NCBI GenBank assembly: GCA_030145015.1
Contig: JAQYWI010000226.1
Coordinates: forward strand, 1 to 7,897
Reading direction: 5' to 3'
Length of the DNA: 7,897 nt
From: Desulfobacterales bacterium
GTDB taxonomy: Bacteria > Desulfobacterota > Desulfobacteria > Desulfobacterales > JAHEIW01
A model generated the notes under the pieces. That model had not been told where the DNA came from. It ran no database searches and saw nothing but the letters and a program-made list of their open reading frames with translations. Made by a program: the position numbers and the translations under genes. The first letter of the stretch is position 1, and each line of letters opens with the position of its first letter. Below, piece after piece: positions 1 to 6,592 of this stretch.

Positions 1-54
1 GAGTGTTTCAGGTATTTGTTTGAATCACAAGTGTCTCACGGAACACGCATCATA

Positions 55-2802
55 TTATTGATCCTTTGTCATGCGACCCTGCAGCGCTGCATGGGCTGCT
101 GCCAGTCGGGCGATGGGCACTCTAAACGGTGAGCAGGACACGTAGGTCAGCCCCAGCTCATGGCACAACAAAATGGATTCCGGGTCGCCGCCGTGCTCTC
201 CGCAGATCCCGCATTCAATGTCCGGATTCTTGGCACGCGCCTTGGTGACGGCAATTTGCATCAGCTGTCCCACCCCATCCCGATCGATCGTGGCAAACGG
301 ATTATTCGGCAAAATCCCTGCGCTGATATACTCAATTAAGAACCCCGATTCGGCATCATCGCGCGAAATGCCATAGGTGGTCTGGGTCAGATCGTTGGTT
401 CCGAAGGATATGAATTCGGCGTATTCAGCAATCTGGTCTGCGGTCAAGGCCGCGCGCGGTATCTCAATCATGGTCCCGAATTTGTAATTAACTTCGATGC
501 CCTGTTCCTGCATGACTTTTTTAGCCTCGGCCTCTAATGCCCCGCGTTGAACCTTAAGCTCATTGACATGGCTGGTCAACGGGATCATCACCTCCGGATG
601 CACGTCCACGCCTTCTTTGGCAACAATGCAGGCCGCCTCAAAAATGGCACGCACCTGCATGGTGGTTAATTCCGGAATATGAATACCCAGCCTGACACCA
701 CGCAAACCAAGCATGGGATTGGCCTCGTGCAAACTTTCGGCGCGCTTCAGCAAATTTTCCTTCACTTCAATTTGCTTTGAAAGATCATCGCCCTCGGCCG
801 TTTTGCCTGCCTGCTGCAAACGTAACTTTAGATCCATTAATTCATGCATCAGGTCAAACGGGGCCGGTAGAAATTCATGTAAGGGCGGATCGATCAGGCG
901 GATGATGACCGGCAGTCCGTCCATGGCTCGAAACAGACCGGCAAAATCTTCACGTTGATAGGGCAGCAAGGCTTCAAGCGCATCATTGCGTTCAGCTGGC
1001 ACATCGGTCAAAATCATCTTCTGAATGTGAGGCAGGCGCTCGGACTCGAAAAACATGTGTTCGGTGCGGCAAAGTCCAATGCCCTCGGCACCATATTCAC
1101 GAGCGCGCTTAGCATCACGCGGGTAATCGGCATTGGCCCAAACGCCCAGACGACGACAATCGTCGGCCCAGGATAAAAGCTTGATCAACCAGGCGTCCTT
1201 GATATCGGGCACCATGGTTTCCAGCTGGCCCAGATAAACCTCACCGGCAGTCCCGTCAATGGAGATCCAATCCCCCTCCTTGACAATCACTTCCCCCACC
1301 TTCATCTGACGTTTATCAAAATCAATCTCAATGGCAGATGCCCCAACGACGGCAGGTTTTCCAAACTGGCGTGCGACCAGGGCAGCATGGCTGGTTCGTC
1401 CCCCCCGGCTGGTTAATATGCCGTTGGCCGCCAGCATCCCGTGAACGTCGTCCGGTTTGGTTTCGGGCCGAACCATGATCACCTGCTTTTCTTCATCTTT
1501 GGCCCAGGTCTCGGCCAGATCAGCGTCAAATGCAGCCACACCGACGGCGGCCCCGGGGGATACATTCAAGCCGGTGGCCAGCATGTTTCCCGAATCTTTG
1601 GCGGACTTTTTGGCTTTGGTGTCGAACTGGGGATGCAGAAAAAAGTCAACTTGTTCCGGCGTCACGCGCAGAATCGCTTCTTCACGCGTAATCAGGCCTT
1701 CTTCCGCCATATCCACCGCAATGCGAACGGCCGATTGCGCGGTGCGTTTACCATCACGCGTTTGCAGCATCCAGAGCTTGCTTTTTTCGATGGTGAATTC
1801 AACATCCTGCATATCGCGATAATGCTTTTCCAGGTTCTCACAGATCTGCTCGAATTCGGCATACGCTTCCGGCAGATCCTTTTTTAATTCTTGGACATCA
1901 TTGGTCAGGCGAATGCCGGCCACCACATCTTCACCCTGGGCATTCATGAGGTAGTCACCTTCGATCTGTTTTTCGCCGGTGGACGCATTGCGGGTCATGG
2001 CGACACCGGTGGCACTATCGTCTCCCATGTTGCCGAAAATCATGGTTTGAATATTCACCGCAGTTCCCAGGTCATGCGCAATTCGGGCGGCATTGCGGTA
2101 GTCGATGGCGCGCTTGCCGTTCCAGCTTTTAAAAACCGCTTCGGTCGCCATTCTCAGTTGCTCATATGGATCGGTTGGAAAATCTTTATCGGTGTGCTTC
2201 TTGAAGATCTTTCTGAATTCTGCGGTAACTTTCTTCCAGTCATCGGCAGTCAGTTCGGCGTCGCTTTTAACGCCGGCTTTTTCACGGGTTGCGGAGATTA
2301 TTTCTTCAAAGGGCTCGTCGGGCATGTCCATAACCACGCTGCCAAACATCTGGACGAGACGGCGGTAAAGATCATAAACAAAACGCTCATCGCCGGTTAA
2401 TTCGATCATACCCTTGGCCGTATCATCGTTGAGGCCGATATTGAGAACCGTATCCATCATGCCGGGCATGGAAAACTTCCCCCCGGAACGACAGGAAACC
2501 AACAGCGGATTCCGGGTATCTCCAAATGTCTTGCCCGTAGCCGATTCAACCGCTTTGAGCGCCTCCAACTCCTGCTCCCACATTCCCTCCGGAAAGGTTT
2601 CACCGGCCGCCAGATAGGCATTGCAGGCCTCGGTGGTCAATGTGAATCCCGGCGGGACCGGTACTTTCAAACGGGTCATTTCCGCCAGATTGGCGCCTTT
2701 TCCGCCCAGAAGACCGCGTACCGCATCCCAATCGCCGCCCACGTATTTTTCGGCCTGCTCCACTTCATTAAAAATATAGACCCATTTACTTTTGCTGCTC
2801 AT
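55..2802 (-). CDS. ppdK: Pyruvate, phosphate dikinase
   Basis: Cytoplasmic enzyme interconverting pyruvate + ATP + phosphate and phosphoenolpyruvate + AMP + pyrophosphate. The 915-residue product has the full family architecture. The N-terminal nucleotide-binding domain (about 20-390) shows GGKGANLAEM at 33-42, SMPGMMDT at 111-118 and NAQGEDVVAGIR at 287-298. The swivelling phosphohistidine domain (about 405-525) has GGRTSHAA with catalytic His472. The C-terminal TIM barrel has GIGLCRTEHMFFESERLP at 574-591, GLRGVRLGI at 699-707, SFGTNDLTQTTYG at 799-811 and CGEHGGDP with catalytic Cys867. It is some 35-40 residues longer than the usual roughly 875, part of which appears to be an enlarged helical stretch near 650-690 before LHEANPMLGLRG. 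The start is fixed by a strong Shine-Dalgarno 8 nt upstream. In an acetyl-CoA-consuming anaerobe it would supply phosphoenolpyruvate for gluconeogenesis (inference). It is divergent from the PAS gene and stands alone here. Confidence 0.98.
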   Translation of the reverse strand: MSSKSKWVYIFNEVEQAEKYVGGDWDAVRGLLGGKGANLAEMTRLKVPVPPGFTLTTEACNAYLAAGETFPEGMWEQELEALKAVESATGKTFGDTRNPLLVSCRSGGKFSMPGMMDTVLNIGLNDDTAKGMIELTGDERFVYDLYRRLVQMFGSVVMDMPDEPFEEIISATREKAGVKSDAELTADDWKKVTAEFRKIFKKHTDKDFPTDPYEQLRMATEAVFKSWNGKRAIDYRNAARIAHDLGTAVNIQTMIFGNMGDDSATGVAMTRNASTGEKQIEGDYLMNAQGEDVVAGIRLTNDVQELKKDLPEAYAEFEQICENLEKHYRDMQDVEFTIEKSKLWMLQTRDGKRTAQSAVRIAVDMAEEGLITREEAILRVTPEQVDFFLHPQFDTKAKKSAKDSGNMLATGLNVSPGAAVGVAAFDADLAETWAKDEEKQVIMVRPETKPDDVHGMLAANGILTSRGGRTSHAALVARQFGKPAVVGASAIEIDFDKRQMKVGEVIVKEGDWISIDGTAGEVYLGQLETMVPDIKDAWLIKLLSWADDCRRLGVWANADYPRDAKRAREYGAEGIGLCRTEHMFFESERLPHIQKMILTDVPAERNDALEALLPYQREDFAGLFRAMDGLPVIIRLIDPPLHEFLPAPFDLMHELMDLKLRLQQAGKTAEGDDLSKQIEVKENLLKRAESLHEANPMLGLRGVRLGIHIPELTTMQVRAIFEAACIVAKEGVDVHPEVMIPLTSHVNELKVQRGALEAEAKKVMQEQGIEVNYKFGTMIEIPRAALTADQIAEYAEFISFGTNDLTQTTYGISRDDAESGFLIEYISAGILPNNPFATIDRDGVGQLMQIAVTKARAKNPDIECGICGEHGGDPESILLCHELGLTYVSCSPFRVPIARLAAAHAALQGRMTKDQ

Positions 2803-2810
2803 CGTTTATA

Positions 2811-2818
2811 CCTCCTCC
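2811..2818 (-). promoter_or_regulatory. Strong ribosome binding site of ppdK
   Basis: On the minus strand this reads GGAGGAGG, a near-perfect anti-16S match, 8 nt before the ATG at 2802. It decides the start codon and predicts high translation. Confidence 0.85.
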
Positions 2819-2838
2819 TGTAAAACTTTAAGTCTGCA

Positions 2839-2855
2839 TGCCGGTTTATCCGGCA
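2839..2855 (-). promoter_or_regulatory. Short hairpin in the ppdK leader
   Basis: A perfect 6-bp stem (TGCCGG / CCGGCA) encloses a 5-nt loop. It lies between the proposed ppdK promoter and its ribosome binding site, so it would sit in the 5' untranslated leader. It has no T-run and is not a terminator as read. A role in mRNA stability or leader folding is possible but unproven. Confidence 0.35.
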
Positions 2856-2887
2856 GTGGTTATGTCTGTTGCCAAGTTCCAAACCTG

Positions 2888-2918
2888 ATAGTGTGCAATT
2901 AATCCCGTTTTAAGTCAA
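2888..2918 (-). promoter_or_regulatory. Candidate sigma70-type promoter of ppdK
   Basis: Reading the minus strand, TTGACT (2918-2913) resembles a -35 box (5 of 6 consensus bases). It is followed after 19 nt by CACTAT (2893-2888), a weak -10. The spacer is longer than the ideal 17. The implied transcript start near 2880 would give a leader of about 78 nt containing the 2839-2855 hairpin. The surrounding region is AT-rich. This is inferred from motifs only. Confidence 0.45.
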
Positions 2919-2971
2919 GTTTTTTCTTGGTTCATAATTCCATTGCGCAGATGCCCAAACTGCCACAATAC

Positions 2972-2997
2972 TTGATCCAGCGCCAATTACGTATTAT
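2972..2997 (+). promoter_or_regulatory. Weak candidate promoter of the PAS gene
   Basis: TATTAT at 2992-2997 is a good -10 match (5 of 6). The nearest -35-like element, TTGATC at 2972-2977, is only 14 nt away, which is short for sigma70. Another sigma factor or an activator-dependent promoter is possible. It lies about 55 nt before the PAS start codon. Confidence 0.25.
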
Positions 2998-3053
2998 GTT
3001 CAACGATAGTTAAAACTTAGGAAAGAATGCCATTCTCGTAATCAAAGAACCGG

Positions 3054-4181
3054 ATGGGGCAAACCAGGACCATTCCCATGACCGCAGACAACCGCTACAA
3101 AGAGCTCCTGAAGAAAGTTAAAGCGCTGGAAAAAGAGGCCGCTGCCCGCAAGAAAGCAGAAGCGCAGCTGAAAAAACAATCTGAATTCTTGAATTCGGTC
3201 CTGGAGTCCCTGTCGCATCCTTTCTATGTCGTCGATGCGAATGATTATCATATTAAACTGGCCAATTCAGCGGCCTTAAAAAGCGGCGCAGCCGGAAAAT
3301 TTACCTGTCACGCGCTTACCCATAAACGGGACACCCCCTGTAATTCCACCAATCACCCCTGCCCGCTGGAAATTATAAAAAGAACCAAACAGCCGGTTCG
3401 GGTGGAGCACGTGCATTTTGACGCAGACGGAAACCCCCGTATTGTAGAAGTACATGCCCATCCGATTCTGGATGAACACGGCCATGTCACGCAAATGATC
3501 GAATATAGCTTTGACATCACCGCGCGTAAGCATACCGAAACGGCCATCAAAGAATCGGAAACCAAATTTCGTTCGGTGGCTCAATCTGCCAAAGACGCGA
3601 TTATCACCGCAGATAAAGCCGGAATAATTGTCTTTTGCAACGCTGCAGCCCAAAAATTGTTCGGATACAGTGAAGACGAGTTGGTCGGACAGTTCGTCAG
3701 CATTTTAATGCCGGAACGATTTCGAGAAGCCCATGAAAGGGGTATGGCCCGGTTCGCGGCCACCGGCAAATCCAACCTGATCGACGGAACCATTGAACTC
3801 TTCGGACTAACGCAAAAAGCCCGTGAATTTCCGGTCGAGCTTTCACTTTCGTCCTGGATGTCAGGTGAAGATATCTTTTACACCGGCATTATCCGGGATA
3901 CCTCTGAACGCAAGCAGCATGAAAAAGAGCGTGATGCCCTGATAGACAGTCTTCAAAAATCCCTTAACAAAGTAAGAAAGTTAAGCGGCTTACTTCCTAT
4001 CTGTGCTTCCTGTAAAAAAATACGGGACGACAAGGGATACTGGAATCAAATCGAGGGTTACATCCGGGATCATTCGGAAGCCGAATTCAGCCACGGCATT
4101 TGCCCGGATTGTAGCAAGAAACTCTATCCGGAGTATCATCGCGCCGTGCTCAAAAAAACAGAAGAATCAAACAAAAATTGA
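3054..4181 (+). CDS. Two-PAS sensory protein with C-terminal CxxC...CxxC module
   Basis: A soluble 375-residue protein with no membrane segment or signal peptide. A charged coiled coil (about 12-45) leads into a first PAS domain (about 44-158) ending in IEYSFDITARK. This domain carries Cys85-His86, Cys96, His101 and Cys103, a cluster that could bind a metal or respond to redox. A second PAS/PAC domain (about 168-288) contains FGYSEDELVGQ and ends in GIIRDTSERK. After a helical linker (about 288-310) comes LLPICASCKKIRDDKGYW with Cys317 and Cys320, then Cys350 and Cys353 in HGICPDC, a zinc-ribbon-like tail. There is no histidine kinase, GGDEF, EAL, HTH or methyl-accepting domain, so the output is unknown. 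The start is uncertain: ATG at 3054 lacks a clear ribosome binding site, while ATG at 3078 (Met9) has AGGA 8 nt upstream and may be the true start. It is transcribed away from ppdK and not closely coupled to the dehydrogenase. Confidence 0.88.
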   Translation: MGQTRTIPMTADNRYKELLKKVKALEKEAAARKKAEAQLKKQSEFLNSVLESLSHPFYVVDANDYHIKLANSAALKSGAAGKFTCHALTHKRDTPCNSTNHPCPLEIIKRTKQPVRVEHVHFDADGNPRIVEVHAHPILDEHGHVTQMIEYSFDITARKHTETAIKESETKFRSVAQSAKDAIITADKAGIIVFCNAAAQKLFGYSEDELVGQFVSILMPERFREAHERGMARFAATGKSNLIDGTIELFGLTQKAREFPVELSLSSWMSGEDIFYTGIIRDTSERKQHEKERDALIDSLQKSLNKVRKLSGLLPICASCKKIRDDKGYWNQIEGYIRDHSEAEFSHGICPDCSKKLYPEYHRAVLKKTEESNKN

Positions 4182-4195
4182 TAGTGGACTATCCC

Positions 4196-4324
4196 CTACA
4201 TCCTCTTCACATTTTCCCCAGCACTGAAATCTGCCGGTCCATCTTCAGGATAAGGACGTTTACCTGCCACCATTTCGCAGGCAGTTCTACCTAAAGCAAT
4301 TGCTTGACAAAGACCAAACAATTC
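4196..4324 (-). other. Short coding-like open stretch, possible gene remnant
   Basis: In the intergenic region after the PAS gene, the minus strand is open for 42 codons between in-frame stops (TGA at 4327-4325, TAG at 4198-4196). The translation looks protein-like, for example ALGRTACEMVAGKRPYPED, rather than the Arg/Ser-rich output typical of shadow frames. There is no ATG near its upstream end. TTG at 4321 is the first alternative start and has no convincing ribosome binding site. I do not recognise the family. It could be the decayed C-terminus of a lost gene, a small protein, or chance. The candidate promoter at 4304-4333 overlaps it on the other strand. Confidence 0.25.
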
Positions 4325-4333
4325 TCATACAAA
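4304..4333 (+). promoter_or_regulatory. Candidate promoter of the acyl-CoA dehydrogenase gene
   Basis: A perfect -35 hexamer TTGACA (4304-4309) is followed after 18 nt by TACAAA (4328-4333), 4 of 6 for the -10 box. The implied start near 4340 gives a leader of about 140 nt that would contain the whole inverted repeat at 4357-4446. This is a motif match only. Confidence 0.42.
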
Positions 4334-4356
4334 AGCCATGCACTAACACTAAATGA

Positions 4357-4446
4357 GCTATAAAGCTGGGAGGCTGGGAAGCCTGGAGGCCGGAAAGCTC
4401 ACAGGTGTTTGAGCTTCCCAGCCTTCCAGCTTCCCAGCTTTATAGC
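4357..4446 (+). repeat. Large inverted repeat built of degenerate 8-nt units
   Basis: The left arm (4357-4400, 44 nt) and right arm (4411-4446, 36 nt) flank a 10-nt loop (4401-4410). The outer 15 bp pair perfectly (4357-4371 with 4432-4446). GGCTGGGA at 4372-4379 also pairs with 4416-4423, and AGCTC at 4396-4400 pairs with 4411-4415. Each arm divides into octamers close to GCTGGGAR (left) or its complement (right): five units plus four bases on the left, four units plus four bases on the right. The arms therefore differ in length by exactly one unit. As RNA this would form a very stable hairpin ending 20 nt before the ribosome binding site of the dehydrogenase. It has no T-run and is not a standard terminator. 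It may belong to a dispersed intergenic repeat family. Confidence 0.9.
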
Positions 4447-4466
4447 CTTCTGTTCGCTTTTACGAT

Positions 4467-4472
4467 GAGAGG
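4467..4472 (+). promoter_or_regulatory. Ribosome binding site deciding the dehydrogenase start
   Basis: GAGAGG lies 7 nt before the ATG at 4480. An in-frame ATG at 4405 falls in the loop of the inverted repeat, and a second one at 4465 overlaps this site. Neither has a Shine-Dalgarno sequence, so 4480 is chosen. Confidence 0.7.
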
Positions 4473-4479
4473 TAACCAT

Positions 4480-6333
4480 ATGGCACAGCTTCTTTCAGAC
4501 CGCAGGGACATTGACTTTGTCCTTTACGACCAATTAAAGATCGAGGACATCTTAAAAACGAAAAAATTCAATGACCTGAACCGTAAAATGTTCGACATGG
4601 TCATCTCCGAGGCCCGAAATTTAGGCATTAAGGAAATCTATCCCACCTATAAGGAAGGCGACCGTGAGGGGGTAAAATTTGAAAACGGCAAGGTTATCGT
4701 CCCGCAGTGCTTTCGTCGCCCCTATGCGCTTTTCGTAGAAGGCGAATGGATCGCCATGGCCGAAGACCCTGAGGTGGGCGGCCAGGGATTTCCCTGGATC
4801 ATCAGGCAGGCGGCCTTCGAGTATATCATCGGGGCGAATTTTGCCATTGCAGGCTTCGGCAACCTCGGACACGGTGCCGCCAAAATGATTGAACTCTTCG
4901 GAACCTCCAAACAAAAAGAGCTGTTTTTAAAAAAGGTCTATTCCGGCGAGTGGGGCGGCACCATGCTGCTCACCGAGCCCGATGCCGGTTCGGATGTGGG
5001 CGCGTTAACCACAACGGCTGTAAAAAATCCGGACGGGACCTATTCAATTACGGGCAACAAGATCTTTATCACCTGCGGCGACCACGATTTGACGGAAAAT
5101 ATTATCCACCCGGTTCTGGCCCGCATCGAAGGTGCGCCTCCGGGAACAAAAGGGATTTCCTTGTTCATCGTGCCCAAGATCTGGGTCAACGATGACGGCA
5201 GTCTGGGCGAGCCCAACGACATCGTCTGCAGCGGCGTGGAAGAAAAAATGGGCATCCACGGCAGTCCGACCTGCAGTATGGCTCTGGGCGGCAAAGGAAA
5301 TTGCCGCGGCCTTTTACTCGGGGAAGAAAACAAGGGTCTGATGGTCATGTTCCACATGATGAATGAGGCCCGCCTGGATGTCGGCACCCAGGGCTTTTTG
5401 CACGCATCGGCCGCTTATTTATATGCGGTCAACTATGCCCGCGAGCGCTTACAGGGAAGAGATATCGAAGCAAGCAAAGATCCGCAAGCGCCCCAGGTAC
5501 CCATCATCTGCCATCCGGATGTCAGGCGGATGCTGTTGCAGATGAAAGCGTATGTGGACGGTATGCGCAGCTTTGTCTTTTACGTCGCCTATTGTTTTGA
5601 CAAAGAATCCACCGCAAAAACCCGGGATGAAAAAGAACGCTACAATGACCTTATTGAGTTACTGACGCCGATTATCAAGGCTTACTGCAGTGAACGCGGG
5701 CAGTTTGTCTGCGACCAGGCCATTCAGGTGCATGGCGGCTACGGCTATACCAAAGAATATCCGGTCGAACAGCTTTACCGCGATTGTAAGATCACCAGTA
5801 TCTATGAAGGGACCAATGGAATTCAGGCCATGGATTTGCTGGGGCGCAAGCTGGGAATGAAAAAAGGAACCGTTTTTATAGATTTTCTCAAAGAAATCAA
5901 GGCCGCAATTATAAGCGCCAGGGAAATCCCGCGCCTGGAGGAGCCCGCCAGCCGGGTTGAAAAGGCCTTGAACCGACTCAGTGAAATAGCGATGCATATA
6001 AGCAAAACAGCTTTCTCCAAAGATATGAAAATGGCGTTTGCTTACGCCCACCCCTTTATGGAGGTTATCGGAGACGTGATTATGGCCTGGATGCTTCTGT
6101 GGCGGGCGACGGTGGCCGTGCCCCGACTGGAGAAACTGGCCGGCAGCGCAGATGCAGAGGCGATTCGGTCCAAGGTCGCTAAAAACAAAGATGCGGCCTT
6201 CTACGATGGCCAGCTAAAGGCCGCCGAATTTTTCATCAGCTCCATGCTGCCGGTTACCATCGGAAAGATGAATGCCATCGCCGCACCCCATCCCGCAGCG
6301 ATCGACATTCACGAAAAATCGTTTGGGGGGTAG
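4480..6333 (+). CDS. Acyl-CoA dehydrogenase, long DmdC-like type
   Basis: Cytoplasmic FAD flavoenzyme that oxidises an acyl-CoA to the 2-enoyl-CoA, passing electrons to an electron-transfer flavoprotein not encoded here. From ATG 4480 it has 617 residues, close to the roughly 600 of the long subfamily that includes methylmercaptopropionyl-CoA dehydrogenase (DmdC) and longer than the roughly 380 of classical enzymes. In order: a short N-terminal cap typical of this group (about 1-40), a helical N-domain (about 75-155), a beta middle domain with LLTEPDAGSDVGALTT at 163-178, a helical C-domain (about 285-455) with HGGYGYTKEYPVEQLYRD at 418-435 and SIYEGTNGIQAMDLLGRK at 440-457, and an extra helical C-terminal domain (about 460-605). 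Glu443 in YEGT matches the catalytic base of medium-chain enzymes. The substrate cannot be read from sequence: fatty, aromatic-derived or sulfur-containing acyl-CoAs are all possible. Thiolase follows after 259 bp, suggesting a shared degradative pathway but not an obvious tight operon. Confidence 0.96.
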   Translation: MAQLLSDRRDIDFVLYDQLKIEDILKTKKFNDLNRKMFDMVISEARNLGIKEIYPTYKEGDREGVKFENGKVIVPQCFRRPYALFVEGEWIAMAEDPEVGGQGFPWIIRQAAFEYIIGANFAIAGFGNLGHGAAKMIELFGTSKQKELFLKKVYSGEWGGTMLLTEPDAGSDVGALTTTAVKNPDGTYSITGNKIFITCGDHDLTENIIHPVLARIEGAPPGTKGISLFIVPKIWVNDDGSLGEPNDIVCSGVEEKMGIHGSPTCSMALGGKGNCRGLLLGEENKGLMVMFHMMNEARLDVGTQGFLHASAAYLYAVNYARERLQGRDIEASKDPQAPQVPIICHPDVRRMLLQMKAYVDGMRSFVFYVAYCFDKESTAKTRDEKERYNDLIELLTPIIKAYCSERGQFVCDQAIQVHGGYGYTKEYPVEQLYRDCKITSIYEGTNGIQAMDLLGRKLGMKKGTVFIDFLKEIKAAIISAREIPRLEEPASRVEKALNRLSEIAMHISKTAFSKDMKMAFAYAHPFMEVIGDVIMAWMLLWRATVAVPRLEKLAGSADAEAIRSKVAKNKDAAFYDGQLKAAEFFISSMLPVTIGKMNAIAAPHPAAIDIHEKSFGG

Positions 6334-6346
6334 GTATCAAAAACAT

Positions 6347-6512
6347 AGGACTGAGGTCTGAGGCATATCGAATAAGAAAAGGGCGAAAATAGCCGTGCCA
6401 GCCCATGCCGGAAAACGACAACTAAAGGTCGTTGGAGGACGATTCGGGCCGGACAACGACAAGTCTTGTCGAAATGGTCCGGCGCCAGGCAGGTTTTTTG
6501 CTCAGTCCTCAG
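6347..6512 (+). repeat. Inverted repeat of 7-nt units enclosing about 145 bp
   Basis: AGGACTGAG at 6347-6355 is exactly complementary to CTCAGTCCT at 6501-6509. The motif continues on both sides as degenerate heptamers: GGACTGA then GGTCTGA on the left (6348-6361), and the complements of GGACTGA and GTGCTGA on the right (6502-6515). The arms bracket the hairpin-rich stretch at 6414-6499. No transposase or target-site duplication is visible. It could be a small non-autonomous element, a dispersed intergenic repeat, or part of the 3' end of the dehydrogenase transcript. Confidence 0.6.
6414..6499 (+). other. Hairpin-rich intergenic stretch, possible RNA element or imperfect terminator
   Basis: Three stems are visible: AACGAC 6414-6419 with GTCGTT 6428-6433; GCCGGAC 6448-6454 with GTCCGGC 6477-6483; and, nested inside it, CGACAA 6457-6462 with TTGTCG 6466-6471. 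GTCGTTG at 6428-6434 can instead pair with CAACGAC at 6454-6460, which would break the other stems. A six-T run ends at 6499, but it is about 10 nt past the stem base rather than adjacent. It may end the dehydrogenase transcript, act as a leader for the thiolase, or be a structured repeat. I do not match it to a known riboswitch. Confidence 0.35.
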
Positions 6513-6529
6513 CACTCATTACTTATCTA

Positions 6530-6557
6530 TTGAACCTGAACAATGACACCTTACACT
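6530..6557 (+). promoter_or_regulatory. Candidate promoter of the thiolase gene
   Basis: TTGAAC (6530-6535, 4 of 6) and TACACT (6552-6557, 4 of 6) are separated by 16 nt. The predicted start near 6564 would give a leader of about 29 nt. If real, the thiolase is transcribed independently of the upstream hairpin region. Confidence 0.33.
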
Positions 6558-6580
6558 CACGCAACGCGTAACGCCAAATA

Positions 6581-6586
6581 AAGGAG
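6581..6586 (+). promoter_or_regulatory. Ribosome binding site of the thiolase
   Basis: AAGGAG lies 6 nt before the ATG at 6593. This is a consensus site that fixes the start. Confidence 0.85.
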
Positions 6587-6592
6587 ATAAAT

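Noticed and set aside
1..54. Possible terminator after ppdK
   Set aside because: Only a weak 4-bp stem (GTGT/ACAC on the minus strand) is visible, with no adjacent T-run.
1441..2400. Two long plus-strand open frames (1441-1887 and 1891-2400) opposite ppdK
   Set aside because: They are antisense to strongly conserved ppdK coding sequence, lack recognisable motifs, and have the His/Gly/Phe-rich composition of shadow frames.
3027..3041. Four-codon mini open frame (ATG to TAA) with AGGA upstream, just before the PAS gene
   Set aside because: Too short to distinguish from chance, with no regulatory codon pattern or attenuator structure around it.
4263..4284. Hairpin after the PAS gene as a terminator
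   Set aside because: The stem is only 5 bp with a 9-11 nt loop and has no T-run after it.
6309..6515. A 68-codon minus-strand open frame across the dehydrogenase-thiolase gap
   Set aside because: It spans the 7-nt-unit inverted repeat and hairpins, overlaps the end of the dehydrogenase gene, and has no ribosome binding site or recognisable motif.
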